64,000 bases of DNA from an uncultured Lachnospiraceae bacterium (GTDB lineage: Bacteria > Bacillota > Clostridia > Lachnospirales > Lachnospiraceae). A program made the translations under genes and the position numbers. The first letter of the stretch is position 1. Each line of letters starts with the position of its first letter. Shown here piece by piece: positions 33,841-43,165 of this stretch. Below the pieces are notes generated by a model. It had not been told where the DNA came from. It worked only from the letters and a program-made list of their open reading frames with translations, and searched no databases. The DNA lies in the NCBI GenBank assembly GCA_947305245.1, contig CAMZDG010000009.1, forward strand, positions 1-64,000, written 5' to 3'.

Positions 33841-34040
33841 AAGCTTTCCTCCTCTAGTCTTCTGGCAAATAAAAGTGAAACGAATAGACTGATGCTTCCA
33901 TTTCACCTGCTATCCGCCAGTATTTTAATGTGTTTTCATATGGGGATAGACAACCGAAATGGTTAAAGAATAGTCCCTGATATGTGATTTAAACATACCA
34001 AGGACTAGCTTATTTGTCAATTACTTTCTTCACGTTATCC

Positions 34041-34096
34041 AGGCCTATTTCATGCATCATTCAGGCCGATTTCATGCATCATTCAGACCTATTTCA
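34041..34096. repeat. 22-bp tandem repeat, 2.6 copies
   Basis: AGGCCTATTTCATGCATCAT (plus TC) at 34041, again at 34063 with one change, and a partial third from 34085. It lies just after the stop of the gene at 34108. The remaining 33841-34107 gap holds an imperfect inverted repeat TAGTCC/GGACTA near 33970-34008. Confidence 0.8.
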
Positions 34097-34107
34097 AGCG
34101 ATTAATA

Positions 34108-34848
34108 TCATTCTGTAATAACGTCTGCGGCCATGGCCACGGCGAGGCTCGTCATCAGGCTTATTAGTAGCTTCGCCGGAGAAGCCGCCGCAAGCAGGTA
34201 GCCTCTCTCCAAATCCTCGTCGCCATACGCATTCCGGTTCGCAGACAGGGGAGATTTGCCTCCTTGTGTATTCTGGCTTTCTGGAAAGGGGAATCCGCCA
34301 TATGCATTCTGGCTTGCGAACAGGAGTGGATCGCCGGTCTCATCGAGCACCTGGTATTCCGTCACCGCTTCGTTTCCGCTCAGCGACCACTCATTAAAGG
34401 CGAGTTCCACCTTTCTCGGGGAGGTGCCTGAGGCATTGACCGTGCCAAGTATCTCTCCATTGATCTCGATCTCATAGTTACGGATCCTATCCTCAGAGGA
34501 GATCATGTCCTTCAGCACGGGAACGGACTCGCGCACCGTCCCGACAACCTGCTTCGTCTGCAAATCCGTCACCGTTATGACGCGGCGCCTCATCTGCTTT
34601 GCCAGCACAATCCGATATTTTGCTTCCTTCTGCGCGTTCCTCGCGTAGGCGATCTCATTACCCGGCTGCGGGCACTCCACGAAAAGATCCGCATGGGATG
34701 GATACTTGTCAAGGAATCTATGGAACCGGATCTTTGAATCCTTGTCCACTCGGTTCATCACGGCCTCCAGCCCCTCTGTCGCCTTCTCCGTAATGGATTC
34801 GGCGAAATTCTGCGCCGCGTTCTTTAATGACTTTTTCAGCAAGCCCAC
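34108..34848 (-). CDS. Conserved hypothetical protein with C-terminal hydrophobic segment
   Basis: The 246-residue protein starts with an amphipathic helix (LLKKSLKNAAQNFAESITEK) like the DUF6935 protein at 38.7 kb. A beta-rich middle (RVITVTDLQTKQVVGTVRES, NYEIEINGEILGTVNASG) follows, reminiscent of LURP-one folds, then a Gly/Asn-rich linker with a repeated NAYG motif, and a C-terminal segment (AKLLISLMTSLAVAMAADVI). Function unknown. The GTG at 34848 was chosen for AAGGAG eight bases upstream. Confidence 0.65.
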   Translation of the reverse strand: MGLLKKSLKNAAQNFAESITEKATEGLEAVMNRVDKDSKIRFHRFLDKYPSHADLFVECPQPGNEIAYARNAQKEAKYRIVLAKQMRRRVITVTDLQTKQVVGTVRESVPVLKDMISSEDRIRNYEIEINGEILGTVNASGTSPRKVELAFNEWSLSGNEAVTEYQVLDETGDPLLFASQNAYGGFPFPESQNTQGGKSPLSANRNAYGDEDLERGYLLAAASPAKLLISLMTSLAVAMAADVITE

Positions 34849-35095
34849 CGTCTTCTCTCCTTTCAAATCACCCCGAAGAATGCAACCGCCGTCCTCAGGT
34901 ATCATTACCATCCCTGGATACCATTACCGTCCCCAGGATCATAATGGATACTGCGGACATTCCATGTCTTTAGAATACAGCTTTCTAGCAAAATTATCAA
35001 ATATTTTTCTTCCTGATTAAACTGCCTCGATTCTGCACATACTTATCCTAACCTTACAAAAGACGGCGAGACAAAACGATCTTTTCGGGGGTAAC

Positions 35096-35878
35096 ATGGC
35101 AATCGGGAAAGTTGAAATCTGCGGCGTGAACACGTCCACGCTGCCAGTTTTAAGCAATGAAGAGAAGGAAGATCTGTTCCGAAGAATTCGGGAAGGCGAT
35201 GCGCAGGCCAGACAAAAATACATTGAAGGGAATCTTCGGCTCGTGCTGAGCATCATCAAGCGGTTTTCCGCCTGTAATGAAAACGTGGACGACCTGTTTC
35301 AGATCGGGTGCATCGGCCTGATCAAGGCCATTGATAACTTTGATCTTGGGCTGGGCGTGAAGTTTTCGACCTACGCCGTGCCGATGATCCTTGGCGAGAT
35401 CAAGCGGTTCCTTCGGGACAATGCGTCCGGCATCCGCGTCTCCCGCTCCTTAAAGGACACCGCCTATAAGGCCATACAGGCGCGCGAGCTCCTGACGAAG
35501 CGTAATCAAAAGGACCCCACCGTGGAGGAGATCGCAGGCGAGATTGGCATCTCCAAGGAAGACGTTGCATATGCCATGGACGCCATCCAGAGTCCCATGA
35601 GCCTGTATGAACCTGTATATACGGAGGGAGGCGATGCGCTCTGCGTCATGGATCAGATCAGTGACAAAAAAAATAAGGAAGAGGCTTGGGTGGAGCGCCT
35701 CTCCCTTAGTGATGCAATTCAAAAACTCAATTCACGGGAACGCGAGATCATTCGTCTGCGTTTTTTCGAAGGCAAGACACAGATGGAGGTCGCCGAAATG
35801 ATCGGTATCTCGCAGGCCCAGGTCTCTCGCCTTGAAAAAAGCGCGCTCCGGACAATGAGAAGCTATCTGACGGCATAA
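35096..35878 (+). CDS. sigG: Sporulation sigma factor SigG
   Basis: The 260-residue protein begins MAIGKVEICGVNTSTLPVLS, the signature N-terminus of SigG, then has sigma region 2 (VDDLFQIGCIGLIKAIDNFD), region 3 and region 4 (EVAEMIGISQAQVSRLEKSA). SigG directs late gene expression in the forespore. GGGGG lies before the ATG. In most endospore formers sigG sits directly after sigE; here sigE is at 61 kb, about 25 kb away and on the other strand. It converges with a glycosyltransferase gene. Confidence 0.95.
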   Translation: MAIGKVEICGVNTSTLPVLSNEEKEDLFRRIREGDAQARQKYIEGNLRLVLSIIKRFSACNENVDDLFQIGCIGLIKAIDNFDLGLGVKFSTYAVPMILGEIKRFLRDNASGIRVSRSLKDTAYKAIQARELLTKRNQKDPTVEEIAGEIGISKEDVAYAMDAIQSPMSLYEPVYTEGGDALCVMDQISDKKNKEEAWVERLSLSDAIQKLNSREREIIRLRFFEGKTQMEVAEMIGISQAQVSRLEKSALRTMRSYLTA

Positions 35879-35917
35879 ACCTCGCCCTGCCCCATCGCAG
35901 CAGCTTTCAAGAACTTC

Positions 35918-36949
35918 CTAGCTCCTGCCCCTTCCCCGGATCTTCTTCGAGATCTGCTTGAGCCAGTAGATAAACAGAAACCATCTCGTATTTTTCAGCT
36001 GCAGGTTGATCAGCTTCATTTCATAATCGTTGACGTCCTTCTGGAAGTATGGGTTAGACCGGAAATTCGGGAAGCTCTCCAGGATTTCGTCGCCGAGCGC
36101 CTGTACGAATTTGGGGTCCTTTTTTCCCGCGCCCTGCATATAAGTGAACAGGGTGTTCCGATAGAACAGCGTGCCATACTGGTACTCGATCACCTCGGGG
36201 AATTCTTCCAGCGCCCCATTTTCCCTGGCGGCCTCGAGCATGATGCGCATAGCCTTCTTTCGGTCCTCGCACTTTTTAAGGTCGAAGTCATGCGTGGTGG
36301 AACCTTGGTGCTGATAATAAAAATAGTTCGCTTCCGGCAGATGTTCAAAGTGCTGAATGCACATGCCGATCGCTATGGCCGTCGCATTGTCCTCATAGAA
36401 CATGCGCTCCGGAAAGCGAATATTGTTGTCGATGAATATGCGTCTGTCATAAATCTTCATGACAAGGGAACCGGGACGAAGCAGGAATTCCCTTCGCCTG
36501 TCATGATCCAGAACGCCGACCTGGGATGGCAGGTTGGCAGGCTCTCTTTCCGTCCTTTCCATGGTATGTGCGTTCACGCGGCAATAATCCGTTCCGACCG
36601 CATCGGCGCCCGTCGTCTCTGCGATCCGGACCATCTTCTCATACATGTCCTTTGCGGCCCAGTCGTCCGCATCCATGAATCCGATATATTTCCCCTGCGC
36701 CGCTTCGATGCCAAGATTTCTCGCACCGCCCTGCTTCCTATTCTCGGGGGACGCAATGACGCGAACCCTCCCGGGATAGTCCTTTTCGAAGCGCTTAAGG
36801 ATCTCTAAGGAATTGTCCGTCGACAGATCGTCCACGGCGATGATCTCCATGCTTTGAAGCGTCTGATCGACGAGGGACTGCATGCAATATTCCAGCTTTC
36901 CGTCGGCTGCCATGTTATATACGGGAACGATCACGCTTAAATCCGGCAT
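35918..36949 (-). CDS. Glycosyltransferase family 2
   Basis: The 343-residue protein has the GT-A fold start LSVIVPVYNMAADGKLEYCM, the VDDLSTDNS loop and the metal-binding DADD (about 93-96). It should transfer a sugar to a cell-surface polymer. Its ATG overlaps the stop of the acyltransferase gene (TGATG), with GGGGAGG upstream, so both are translated together. Together they suggest synthesis and acylation of a surface glycan. Confidence 0.85.
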   Translation of the reverse strand: MPDLSVIVPVYNMAADGKLEYCMQSLVDQTLQSMEIIAVDDLSTDNSLEILKRFEKDYPGRVRVIASPENRKQGGARNLGIEAAQGKYIGFMDADDWAAKDMYEKMVRIAETTGADAVGTDYCRVNAHTMERTEREPANLPSQVGVLDHDRRREFLLRPGSLVMKIYDRRIFIDNNIRFPERMFYEDNATAIAIGMCIQHFEHLPEANYFYYQHQGSTTHDFDLKKCEDRKKAMRIMLEAARENGALEEFPEVIEYQYGTLFYRNTLFTYMQGAGKKDPKFVQALGDEILESFPNFRSNPYFQKDVNDYEMKLINLQLKNTRWFLFIYWLKQISKKIRGRGRS

Positions 36950-38025
36950 CACTTTCCTCCCCGTCTGTCAAAGAGTTTGAAGAGCTTGGAGCGAAGGAAA
37001 TCCACAAGAATGCCGAGCACAAACATGGCCAGGATGGCAAGCAAAAGGCGCGGCAGGAAAAGGTAGATCGGATCATTGACGGAATCCTTCAGACCGAACC
37101 ACTTTTGCCACTCATAGCGGATGGACAGATTCTCCTGGAACAGGTAGACGCCAAGGACATACGGCGAGATGGCGCATGCCACCTTTCCGACCTTCTCTCC
37201 CACCGGCTTTGCGTTCACGAGTGCGGCAAAGAGCCCGGCCGCGGCGATCAGGACAAAGAGGTGATTATATTCGATGCTGACATGGATGATCTCATTCAGG
37301 TGTCCCGTGCGCGCATTGACCTGGTCAATGGCAAAGACTTCCAAAAGAGCAAGCAGGCTCCCGCCGAAATACGCGATCAGGCCAAGACGCGCATTCTTTA
37401 ACGGGCCAAAGCCATGCAGCCTGAAATATGACCCAAGCAAGGCGATCGTGAGATACCACAGGAAGGAATACCCTCTGTCATCCGCCGTGAACCTGAAAGG
37501 CAATACGCTTTTGATCACGCTCTCGTAGATCAGCAGGCAGATCACCATGATCCGAAGCTGCTTTTCCGACAGTGCGCGCACGCCTTCCGAGAGAAGCGGA
37601 ATGACCAGGTACAGGACCAGATAGGACGTCATAAACCAGTAGACGTCCATATGGATGGGAAAAACATATTGCAAAATGAAATAAACATTGAGCGACTCCG
37701 CCGAAACGACGCCGATCAGCCAAAAGAAAAAGAAAAGCCCGATCATGTAAAAGAGCGTCTGTGCCACAAGCTCGATCAGACGCCTTACGCTAAATTTGGA
37801 ATTGATCAGAAAATACCCCGTGATCAGCATGTAGACATTCACCGCGCAGATTGACAGCACTTCCATGATCCAGGCGATCCAACCGTTCAAGGGAACGTCG
37901 CCGCCCAAGGAAATCAGAAGGCCCGATTTCCCCAGTTCGTGCAGGGTCGTCACCATCAGCATGGAAAGGATGCGGAGCAATTCTATATTCGCGTTTCTCT
38001 TCTTATTCTCTTGCACTTTTTCCAC
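36949..38025 (-). CDS. Acyltransferase-3 family membrane protein
   Basis: About 358 residues with ten hydrophobic segments. NANIELLRILSMLMVTTLHE near the start carries the conserved R/H pair of Acyltransferase-3 proteins, and YMLITGYFLI is the usual second motif. It likely acylates a surface sugar. The GTG at 38025 has GAGG eight bases upstream; a GTG at 38046 is possible but lacks a site. Coupled to the GT2 gene by a 1-base overlap. Confidence 0.75.
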   Translation of the reverse strand: MEKVQENKKRNANIELLRILSMLMVTTLHELGKSGLLISLGGDVPLNGWIAWIMEVLSICAVNVYMLITGYFLINSKFSVRRLIELVAQTLFYMIGLFFFFWLIGVVSAESLNVYFILQYVFPIHMDVYWFMTSYLVLYLVIPLLSEGVRALSEKQLRIMVICLLIYESVIKSVLPFRFTADDRGYSFLWYLTIALLGSYFRLHGFGPLKNARLGLIAYFGGSLLALLEVFAIDQVNARTGHLNEIIHVSIEYNHLFVLIAAAGLFAALVNAKPVGEKVGKVACAISPYVLGVYLFQENLSIRYEWQKWFGLKDSVNDPIYLFLPRLLLAILAMFVLGILVDFLRSKLFKLFDRRGGK

Positions 38026-38069
38026 CGTCAAAACCTCGTCAACCACGTTTAGGATTTACCAAAATACAC

Positions 38070-38121
38070 GAAAAGGTTCCGTCGCTCTTCGAAAGCTTTT
38101 CGTGTCCCCGCGACGGAACCT
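38070..38121 (-). terminator. Intrinsic terminator of the DUF6935 gene
   Basis: A 12-bp stem (AGGTTCCGTCGC 38074-38085 with GCGACGGAACCT 38110-38121) followed on the minus strand by TTTCGTGTATTTT. The loop holds a second small hairpin (GAAAGC/GCTTTTC). It ends transcription 28-79 bases after the stop. Confidence 0.75.
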
Positions 38122-38148
38122 ATTCCTGCTTAGAAATTCTCTAGCGCC

Positions 38149-38718
38149 TTATGCCCACGGATCCTCAGCCGCAGACTTCTTGATGCCTACCATAACGAAC
38201 TGCTCCCAAAGGAACCACTGGTCGCCCTTCTTGCGAAGCTTGATCTGACGCTCGGAATCTGCGCCGCCGGACTGAACGTACAGCACGCAATAGCCCTCGT
38301 TGTCATAGGAATAAGGATTGGTGTGGAAGGTAACCGTGAAAGGCTGATCCGGCGTATAATTATTCGCGGGAGTCGCGCCCTTAAAGTATGAGAAGGGAAC
38401 ATACTTCTGATCGCTGAATCTGTCCTTGAGGAAGCTCAGGTCATACGCGCTGAGGGGCTGGGGTCCTTTCAGGAAGTTCAGCATGTCAATGCCGATCTCC
38501 GGTGCAGCCGCATAGGCACAAAGTGCACAGATGGTCAGGGCGGCAGCCTTAAAAGGAGTGTCAAGAGATGCTTCCGGCAGCGCCTTCATCTCTTCTACGC
38601 TCTCAGGAAGTGCCTGGAAAGTAAAGGTCTGAGATTCATTTGCTAATTTCTGAGTAGCATTCTTTACGGCATCCGTTGCGGCCGCAGCCGTCTGCTTCAG
38701 GGAATCAAAAATACTCAT
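38149..38718 (-). CDS. DUF6935 family protein
   Basis: The 189-residue protein starts with an Ala/Thr-rich helix (SIFDSLKQTAAAATDAVKNA), then TFQALPESVEEMKALPEASL, a stretch typical of the DUF6935 group, and ends KKSAAEDPWA. Function is unknown. AAAGGAGAG precedes the ATG, with promoter and terminator on either side, so it is a single-gene unit. Confidence 0.7.
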   Translation of the reverse strand: MSIFDSLKQTAAAATDAVKNATQKLANESQTFTFQALPESVEEMKALPEASLDTPFKAAALTICALCAYAAAPEIGIDMLNFLKGPQPLSAYDLSFLKDRFSDQKYVPFSYFKGATPANNYTPDQPFTVTFHTNPYSYDNEGYCVLYVQSGGADSERQIKLRKKGDQWFLWEQFVMVGIKKSAAEDPWA

Positions 38719-38781
38719 GTTGTTCTCTCCTTTGCATTTTTATTTTGGGGTCGCAATTTTCCCATGCGACCATACATGTTG

Positions 38782-38810
38782 ATTCTACCACAATTCACGG
38801 TTTCTGGCAA
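38782..38810 (-). promoter_or_regulatory. Promoter of the DUF6935 gene
   Basis: Minus-strand TTGCCA (38805-38810) and TAGAAT (38782-38787), 17 bases apart. A hairpin GGTCGCA/TGCGACC lies in the leader (about 38748-38770). Confidence 0.6.
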
Positions 38811-38894
38811 GAAACAAGGGGAAGAAAACTATTAGGATTCTCTTAATTTGACAACGGCATTGTCAATTGCCTGCCTTAGGATCTCCTGTCAATG

Positions 38895-39140
38895 TCAATT
38901 TGCCTGTCTTAGGATGTCCATGATCTTGTCATAGTTCTCTGCCTGGTGCGGGAAGGTACAGTTCGTGCACACCTTGATACGCTTCCCATTCTTCTCAAAG
39001 TAGCTCGGATTCCCCGGGCATTTCTCCAGCCGATACATGGGGCAATAACAGAACAGACAGTTCAGCTGCTCCAGCCCCTGATGACACGGATAATACTTAC
39101 AATCCTTATTTTCAAAAAATCGATACGAGTTTTGTTCCAT
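38895..39140 (-). CDS. Cysteine-rich small domain protein linked to cobalamin genes
   Basis: The 81-residue protein has CKYYPCH, CLFCYCPMY, CPGNP and CTNCTFPH, matching the cysteine-rich small domain family often found next to cobalamin biosynthesis genes. It probably binds metal; its exact role is unknown. It follows cbiA by 73 bases on the same strand. Confidence 0.8.
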   Translation of the reverse strand: MEQNSYRFFENKDCKYYPCHQGLEQLNCLFCYCPMYRLEKCPGNPSYFEKNGKRIKVCTNCTFPHQAENYDKIMDILRQAN

Positions 39141-39213
39141 TTTACTGATCTCCCATTTTCAATCCCAAGCAGGTTTCCGGCTCCTTCAGTGTTTCACAGA
39201 CCAATCTCCTGTT

Positions 39214-40812
39214 TTAGTCACCGGCCGGCTTCCAGTTCCTGCAGGCTGTAACAAACCACGTGGCAAAGTCGGGATTCGACGGATAGTATAGATGTGCGAA
39301 CGCCCAAAGATGTTCCGGCCCGAGATACCCGCATCTCCAGCTCTTCCCCGTCACGGGCTTCACCGCCTTCAGGTCCTCACCGCACGCCGTACTGTCATAA
39401 TAGTGGAATTCGTGCCCCCGGATCTTCGTTGACCAATCTGGTCTGCTTCTCAAAAGCAAATTCGCCCCAAATTCCACTGACTGATTCGGTCTATGTTCAA
39501 GAGCCCGGTCCGATCCCATGTCTTGAGCATGCTCCGCCCGATCCAATCCACAATTTTGAAGTGGATACAGTGCTCCGTTTTGATCCTTCTCCGAGCTGTC
39601 TCTTAGGAATGAAGCGTATCCGAAGCGTACTAGCTTCCCCGTCTTCTCGCATATCCCGTGGATCACGCCGACCATAGGGAAATGCTCTCCCTCCGGCGAC
39701 GCCATCTCGTCATGCAAATACATAAACCCGCCGCACTCCGCCAGGGACGGCATACCTCCCCGGATTGCCTCCCGGATTGCCGTCCGCATCTTTTCATTCT
39801 CGGAAAGCTCCTTCGCCATCAGCTCAGGATATCCCCCGCCAAGCAGAATGCCCTGAATGCCTTCCGGCAGCTTTTCATCCCGTAGCGGCGAGAAGGAAAC
39901 CAGCTCTGCGCCCGCATTCCGAAGCAGCCTAAAATTGTCCTCATAGTAAAAGCAGAATGCCTCATCCAGCGCCACGCCGATCCGAATCTTGGGTTCTCTT
40001 CCATGTCCTTGTAACCAGGTATACTCCCTTGCCGTAATCTCCCCGGCCTCTCTGGCAAGCTTCAGCAGATCATCGACCAGAACAGTCTCCTCCAGTACCT
40101 TGGCCGCGGCTGTCACTTTATCCTGCAAGGCACTGATCTCATTCGGGAGCTTGAGCCCCAGGTACCTGCTCTCAAGCTCTAAATCCTTTTGCGTGGGATA
40201 ATAGCCAAACGCCTTGATCCCCAGCTCCCGCTCGATGATCGGCGCCATGGATTCATAGATGGAGCGACTCACCTGATTCAGGATCACACCCTTGATCAGT
40301 TTCTCGCTGTCCATGGAAAGAAATCCCGCAATCTCCGCAAGCATGGAACGCCCCATGCCGCGCGCGTTTATAATCAGGAGGATCGGTGTCTTTAACGTGC
40401 ATGCCAGATGATAGCTTGACGCCTCTTCCTGCGTCCCCGCAAGGCCGTCATAAAGCCCCATCACGCCCTCGATCACGGAGACGTCGCAGGCATTCGCGGA
40501 AGCATTCTCTTTCATAAAAGCACCATCTTTCTCGGAAGCACCGCCTTTCACGAAAGCATCGCCTTTCTCGATACCGTCATCCTGCAAAAACAGTGCCCTG
40601 GTCTCGTCCTCTCCGGTGAAGAAAAGGTCGAGGTTTCGGGATGGCACGCCGAGCACCCGTTGATGAAACATCGGATCAATATAATCGGGGCCACACTTGA
40701 AGGCACGCACCTTTAAGCCCCGCAGGGACAGTGCCCGAAGGAGCGCGCAGGTGATCAGAGTCTTCCCGCTCCCACTCTTTGGAGCCGCCAGTAAAATTCT
40801 CGGATACGCCAC
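39214..40812 (-). CDS. cbiA: Cobyrinate a,c-diamide synthase
   Basis: CbiA amidates the a and c side chains of cobyrinate using glutamine and ATP. The 532-residue protein has the P-loop PKSGSGKT (11-18) and a class-I amidotransferase-like end with catalytic Cys in SLAECGGF (about C360) and RGHEFHYYDS (about 466). It is about 70 residues longer than usual because of two low-complexity inserts, near 79-107 (EKGDAFVKGGASEKDGAFMK) and near 406-460. GTG start with GGGAGGG seven bases upstream. It follows the cobK-cbiE-cbiT gene. Confidence 0.9.
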   Translation of the reverse strand: MAYPRILLAAPKSGSGKTLITCALLRALSLRGLKVRAFKCGPDYIDPMFHQRVLGVPSRNLDLFFTGEDETRALFLQDDGIEKGDAFVKGGASEKDGAFMKENASANACDVSVIEGVMGLYDGLAGTQEEASSYHLACTLKTPILLIINARGMGRSMLAEIAGFLSMDSEKLIKGVILNQVSRSIYESMAPIIERELGIKAFGYYPTQKDLELESRYLGLKLPNEISALQDKVTAAAKVLEETVLVDDLLKLAREAGEITAREYTWLQGHGREPKIRIGVALDEAFCFYYEDNFRLLRNAGAELVSFSPLRDEKLPEGIQGILLGGGYPELMAKELSENEKMRTAIREAIRGGMPSLAECGGFMYLHDEMASPEGEHFPMVGVIHGICEKTGKLVRFGYASFLRDSSEKDQNGALYPLQNCGLDRAEHAQDMGSDRALEHRPNQSVEFGANLLLRSRPDWSTKIRGHEFHYYDSTACGEDLKAVKPVTGKSWRCGYLGPEHLWAFAHLYYPSNPDFATWFVTACRNWKPAGD

Positions 40813-40882
40813 GTTCGTCCCTCCCCTCCATAAGCCAGCTTCATTCGCTTTCTCATTTCACACATCATTTGTCCTTGGTTTT

Positions 40883-43165
40883 TTATTTTTCCCCTCGTAA
40901 GGTGAACGAGAAGATTGTCACGGGATTGCCCGCCTGCATCAGGTGGTAGTCACCCACCTGCTTTGCCTTGCTGACGTTGACCGTGGTGATCTCTAAATCC
41001 GTCACGGGGTATTCCGCAAGAAGCGTTTGCATCTGCGCCATGCTCTCCAGGCTGATCGCATTCATGACAATGCGCGCATGCGGATTCATATGCATGATTA
41101 CGTCTAGGATGGCCTTCATCTTTCCGCCGCTCCCGCCCAGGAAAACATGCGTCGGCGCGGGAAGGCCCTCCAGTCCATCCGGCGCCTCCGCTTCGATCAC
41201 TGCGACATTCTCCGCGCCAAATTTCTCTTTGTTTCTTTGGATCAGTTCCACCGCCTCAGGCTTTCGTTCAATGGCATACACCCGGATCCCCGGGGACAGC
41301 GCCGCAACCTCCATGGCGATGGAGCCCGTACCGCTTCCCACGTCCCAGAAGGTAGCCGTCTCGGTAAGGCGAAGCTTGCAGATGGAAATCTCGCGCACCT
41401 CCTCCTTGGTCATCGGCACCCTGTCACGAAGAAATACCTCATCCGGCCAGCCGTGGGTGATCGCATACGGCATGTTGCTGCAAGATGCATTGCCGGCAGG
41501 TTCCGTGTTGCCGGACATATTGCTGCCAGGCGCGGAGCCGTGAAGCGCAATGCCGTCGGATGCAATGCCTTCAGGCAGCGCTCCGCGGGCGGCGGGAAGC
41601 AGGAAGCCCGCATATAATCCCGGCTGCATTATTTCCTGCGCATCCCCTGCCGTGAGTTCAAACAGTTCTTCTTCCGGGTAGGACAGCTGATAGCCAAGCT
41701 TGATCCTATAGCAATCGGCAAAGCCCTGCGCCTTCATAATCCTGCCGATCTCCCTGACGTCCTCCGCGCCGGAAGTCAAAAAGAAGATCTTCCTGCCACG
41801 CCGCATTCCGAAGAGGAGCTCGACCTTCCAACGCTCCTTTGCCGTGCCGTGTGTGCTCATGATCATGGCATCCCCCCATGAAACGCCGAATTTGGCTCCC
41901 AGAGCCGAAATTGTGGAAATGCCGGGGAAAATACTAATGTTGACGTTTGGAAGCCTTCTGAGGCCATTTACGAGCTTTTCAGCGCCACTGTAAAAGCCCG
42001 TGTCTCCTGAAAATAGGATGGTGACGCAAATGTTCCCCTGTTCTTCCCGCTGCAACTGCTCAAGACAGGGCACAATGTCCTTTTCCAGATAATAGGGGAA
42101 GCTTCCCTTTTTCACCGCGATGCCGGCGATCATACGCTTCGCGCCAAAGAGGTAGTCCGTCTCCTGCAATCTTTTTTCCAGAGCCACAGTGCGCTCCGTC
42201 TCCGCCCCCATGCCAATCCCCGCAAGGACAATGTCAAGGGCAGCAAGACCACTTGAGTTTGACGCATCACCCGACATCTTTGCTTCTGCGCCGAATGCCG
42301 CATTGGCACCCTGTTTTTCTTCTGCGCCAGCTTTGCAAGTTTCCTTGCCCGACAGGCGCAGGATCTCAGCAAGGACCTCTTCGAAGCTCATTGCCTCGGC
42401 GTCCTCACAAGCCGGCTTACGGATCACGTGGCAGGCAATCCCTGCCTCCTTCGCAGCCTCCAGCTTCTCGTCCGTGCCGCCGATCTTCCCGCTCTCCTTC
42501 GTCACCAGCGCCGTGATGCCATATTGACGGATGGTCGCGAGATTCATCTCCTTCGTGAAGGGCCCCTGCATGGCAATGATCTGTTTGCCTTCCAGCCCCG
42601 CCTTCCAGCAAAGCTCCATGCTCTCCCTTCCGGGAAGCACGCGCACGACGAGGCGCTTACGTAAATTCTCATCCGCGCAGAAGCTCTCCAGCTCTTTGCT
42701 GCCCGTGGTGAGAAAAATGTTTCCCTGCGGAATATTTTCGGCAGAATTCTCCCCGGAATTCCTCGCATAATTCTCAGCAAGTTTTTCCGCACATTCCTGC
42801 GCAGTGTTATAATACTGGCACTGCTTAGTCAGCTGCGACGCCTCCTCCAGATTTCTGGCCAGCCGATAATAGGGAATCGCCTTCCCTTCCATGCTCTCTT
42901 TGATGTTCTTGGTCACTTCCGTTGCATACGGATGCGTCGCGTCCACGACGGCCAGATAATCTCCCTCGTCAAGAAGCTCAGACATCTCTTTCGTCGCAAG
43001 GCGCCCCTGGCGCACAAGGATCCACTGGGACTCCTTTTCGCCGTGCATGACCTCTCGTCCGTATTCCGTTGCCACCCGAACCTCCGACGGGATTTCATTC
43101 TCGGCAAGCTTCCTCGAAAGAAGCCGCCCCTCCGTCGTTCCGGCATAGATCAGTACCCTTTTCAT
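40883..43165 (-). CDS. Fused precorrin-6A reductase / CbiE / CbiT
   Basis: One 760-residue frame carries three enzymes. Residues 1-272 are CobK/CbiJ (LIYAGTTEGRLLSRKL; DATHPYATEVTKNI; EIPSEVRVATEYG). Residues 309-520 are CbiE, the C5 methyltransferase (DIVLAGIGMGAETERT; LFSGDTGFYSG). Residues 565-760 are CbiT, the C15 methylase/decarboxylase (WDVGSGTGSIAMEVA). Ala/Gly/Ser-rich linkers separate them. CbiE-CbiT fusions are known (CobL); adding CobK makes three consecutive steps in one protein. The start overlaps the cbiH stop by four bases, with GGGGG upstream. Confidence 0.9.
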   Translation of the reverse strand: MKRVLIYAGTTEGRLLSRKLAENEIPSEVRVATEYGREVMHGEKESQWILVRQGRLATKEMSELLDEGDYLAVVDATHPYATEVTKNIKESMEGKAIPYYRLARNLEEASQLTKQCQYYNTAQECAEKLAENYARNSGENSAENIPQGNIFLTTGSKELESFCADENLRKRLVVRVLPGRESMELCWKAGLEGKQIIAMQGPFTKEMNLATIRQYGITALVTKESGKIGGTDEKLEAAKEAGIACHVIRKPACEDAEAMSFEEVLAEILRLSGKETCKAGAEEKQGANAAFGAEAKMSGDASNSSGLAALDIVLAGIGMGAETERTVALEKRLQETDYLFGAKRMIAGIAVKKGSFPYYLEKDIVPCLEQLQREEQGNICVTILFSGDTGFYSGAEKLVNGLRRLPNVNISIFPGISTISALGAKFGVSWGDAMIMSTHGTAKERWKVELLFGMRRGRKIFFLTSGAEDVREIGRIMKAQGFADCYRIKLGYQLSYPEEELFELTAGDAQEIMQPGLYAGFLLPAARGALPEGIASDGIALHGSAPGSNMSGNTEPAGNASCSNMPYAITHGWPDEVFLRDRVPMTKEEVREISICKLRLTETATFWDVGSGTGSIAMEVAALSPGIRVYAIERKPEAVELIQRNKEKFGAENVAVIEAEAPDGLEGLPAPTHVFLGGSGGKMKAILDVIMHMNPHARIVMNAISLESMAQMQTLLAEYPVTDLEITTVNVSKAKQVGDYHLMQAGNPVTIFSFTLRGEK

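Noticed and set aside
35450-35722. Minus-strand frame inside sigG
   Set aside because: Antisense to conserved sigma region 3/4 coding sequence; no support.
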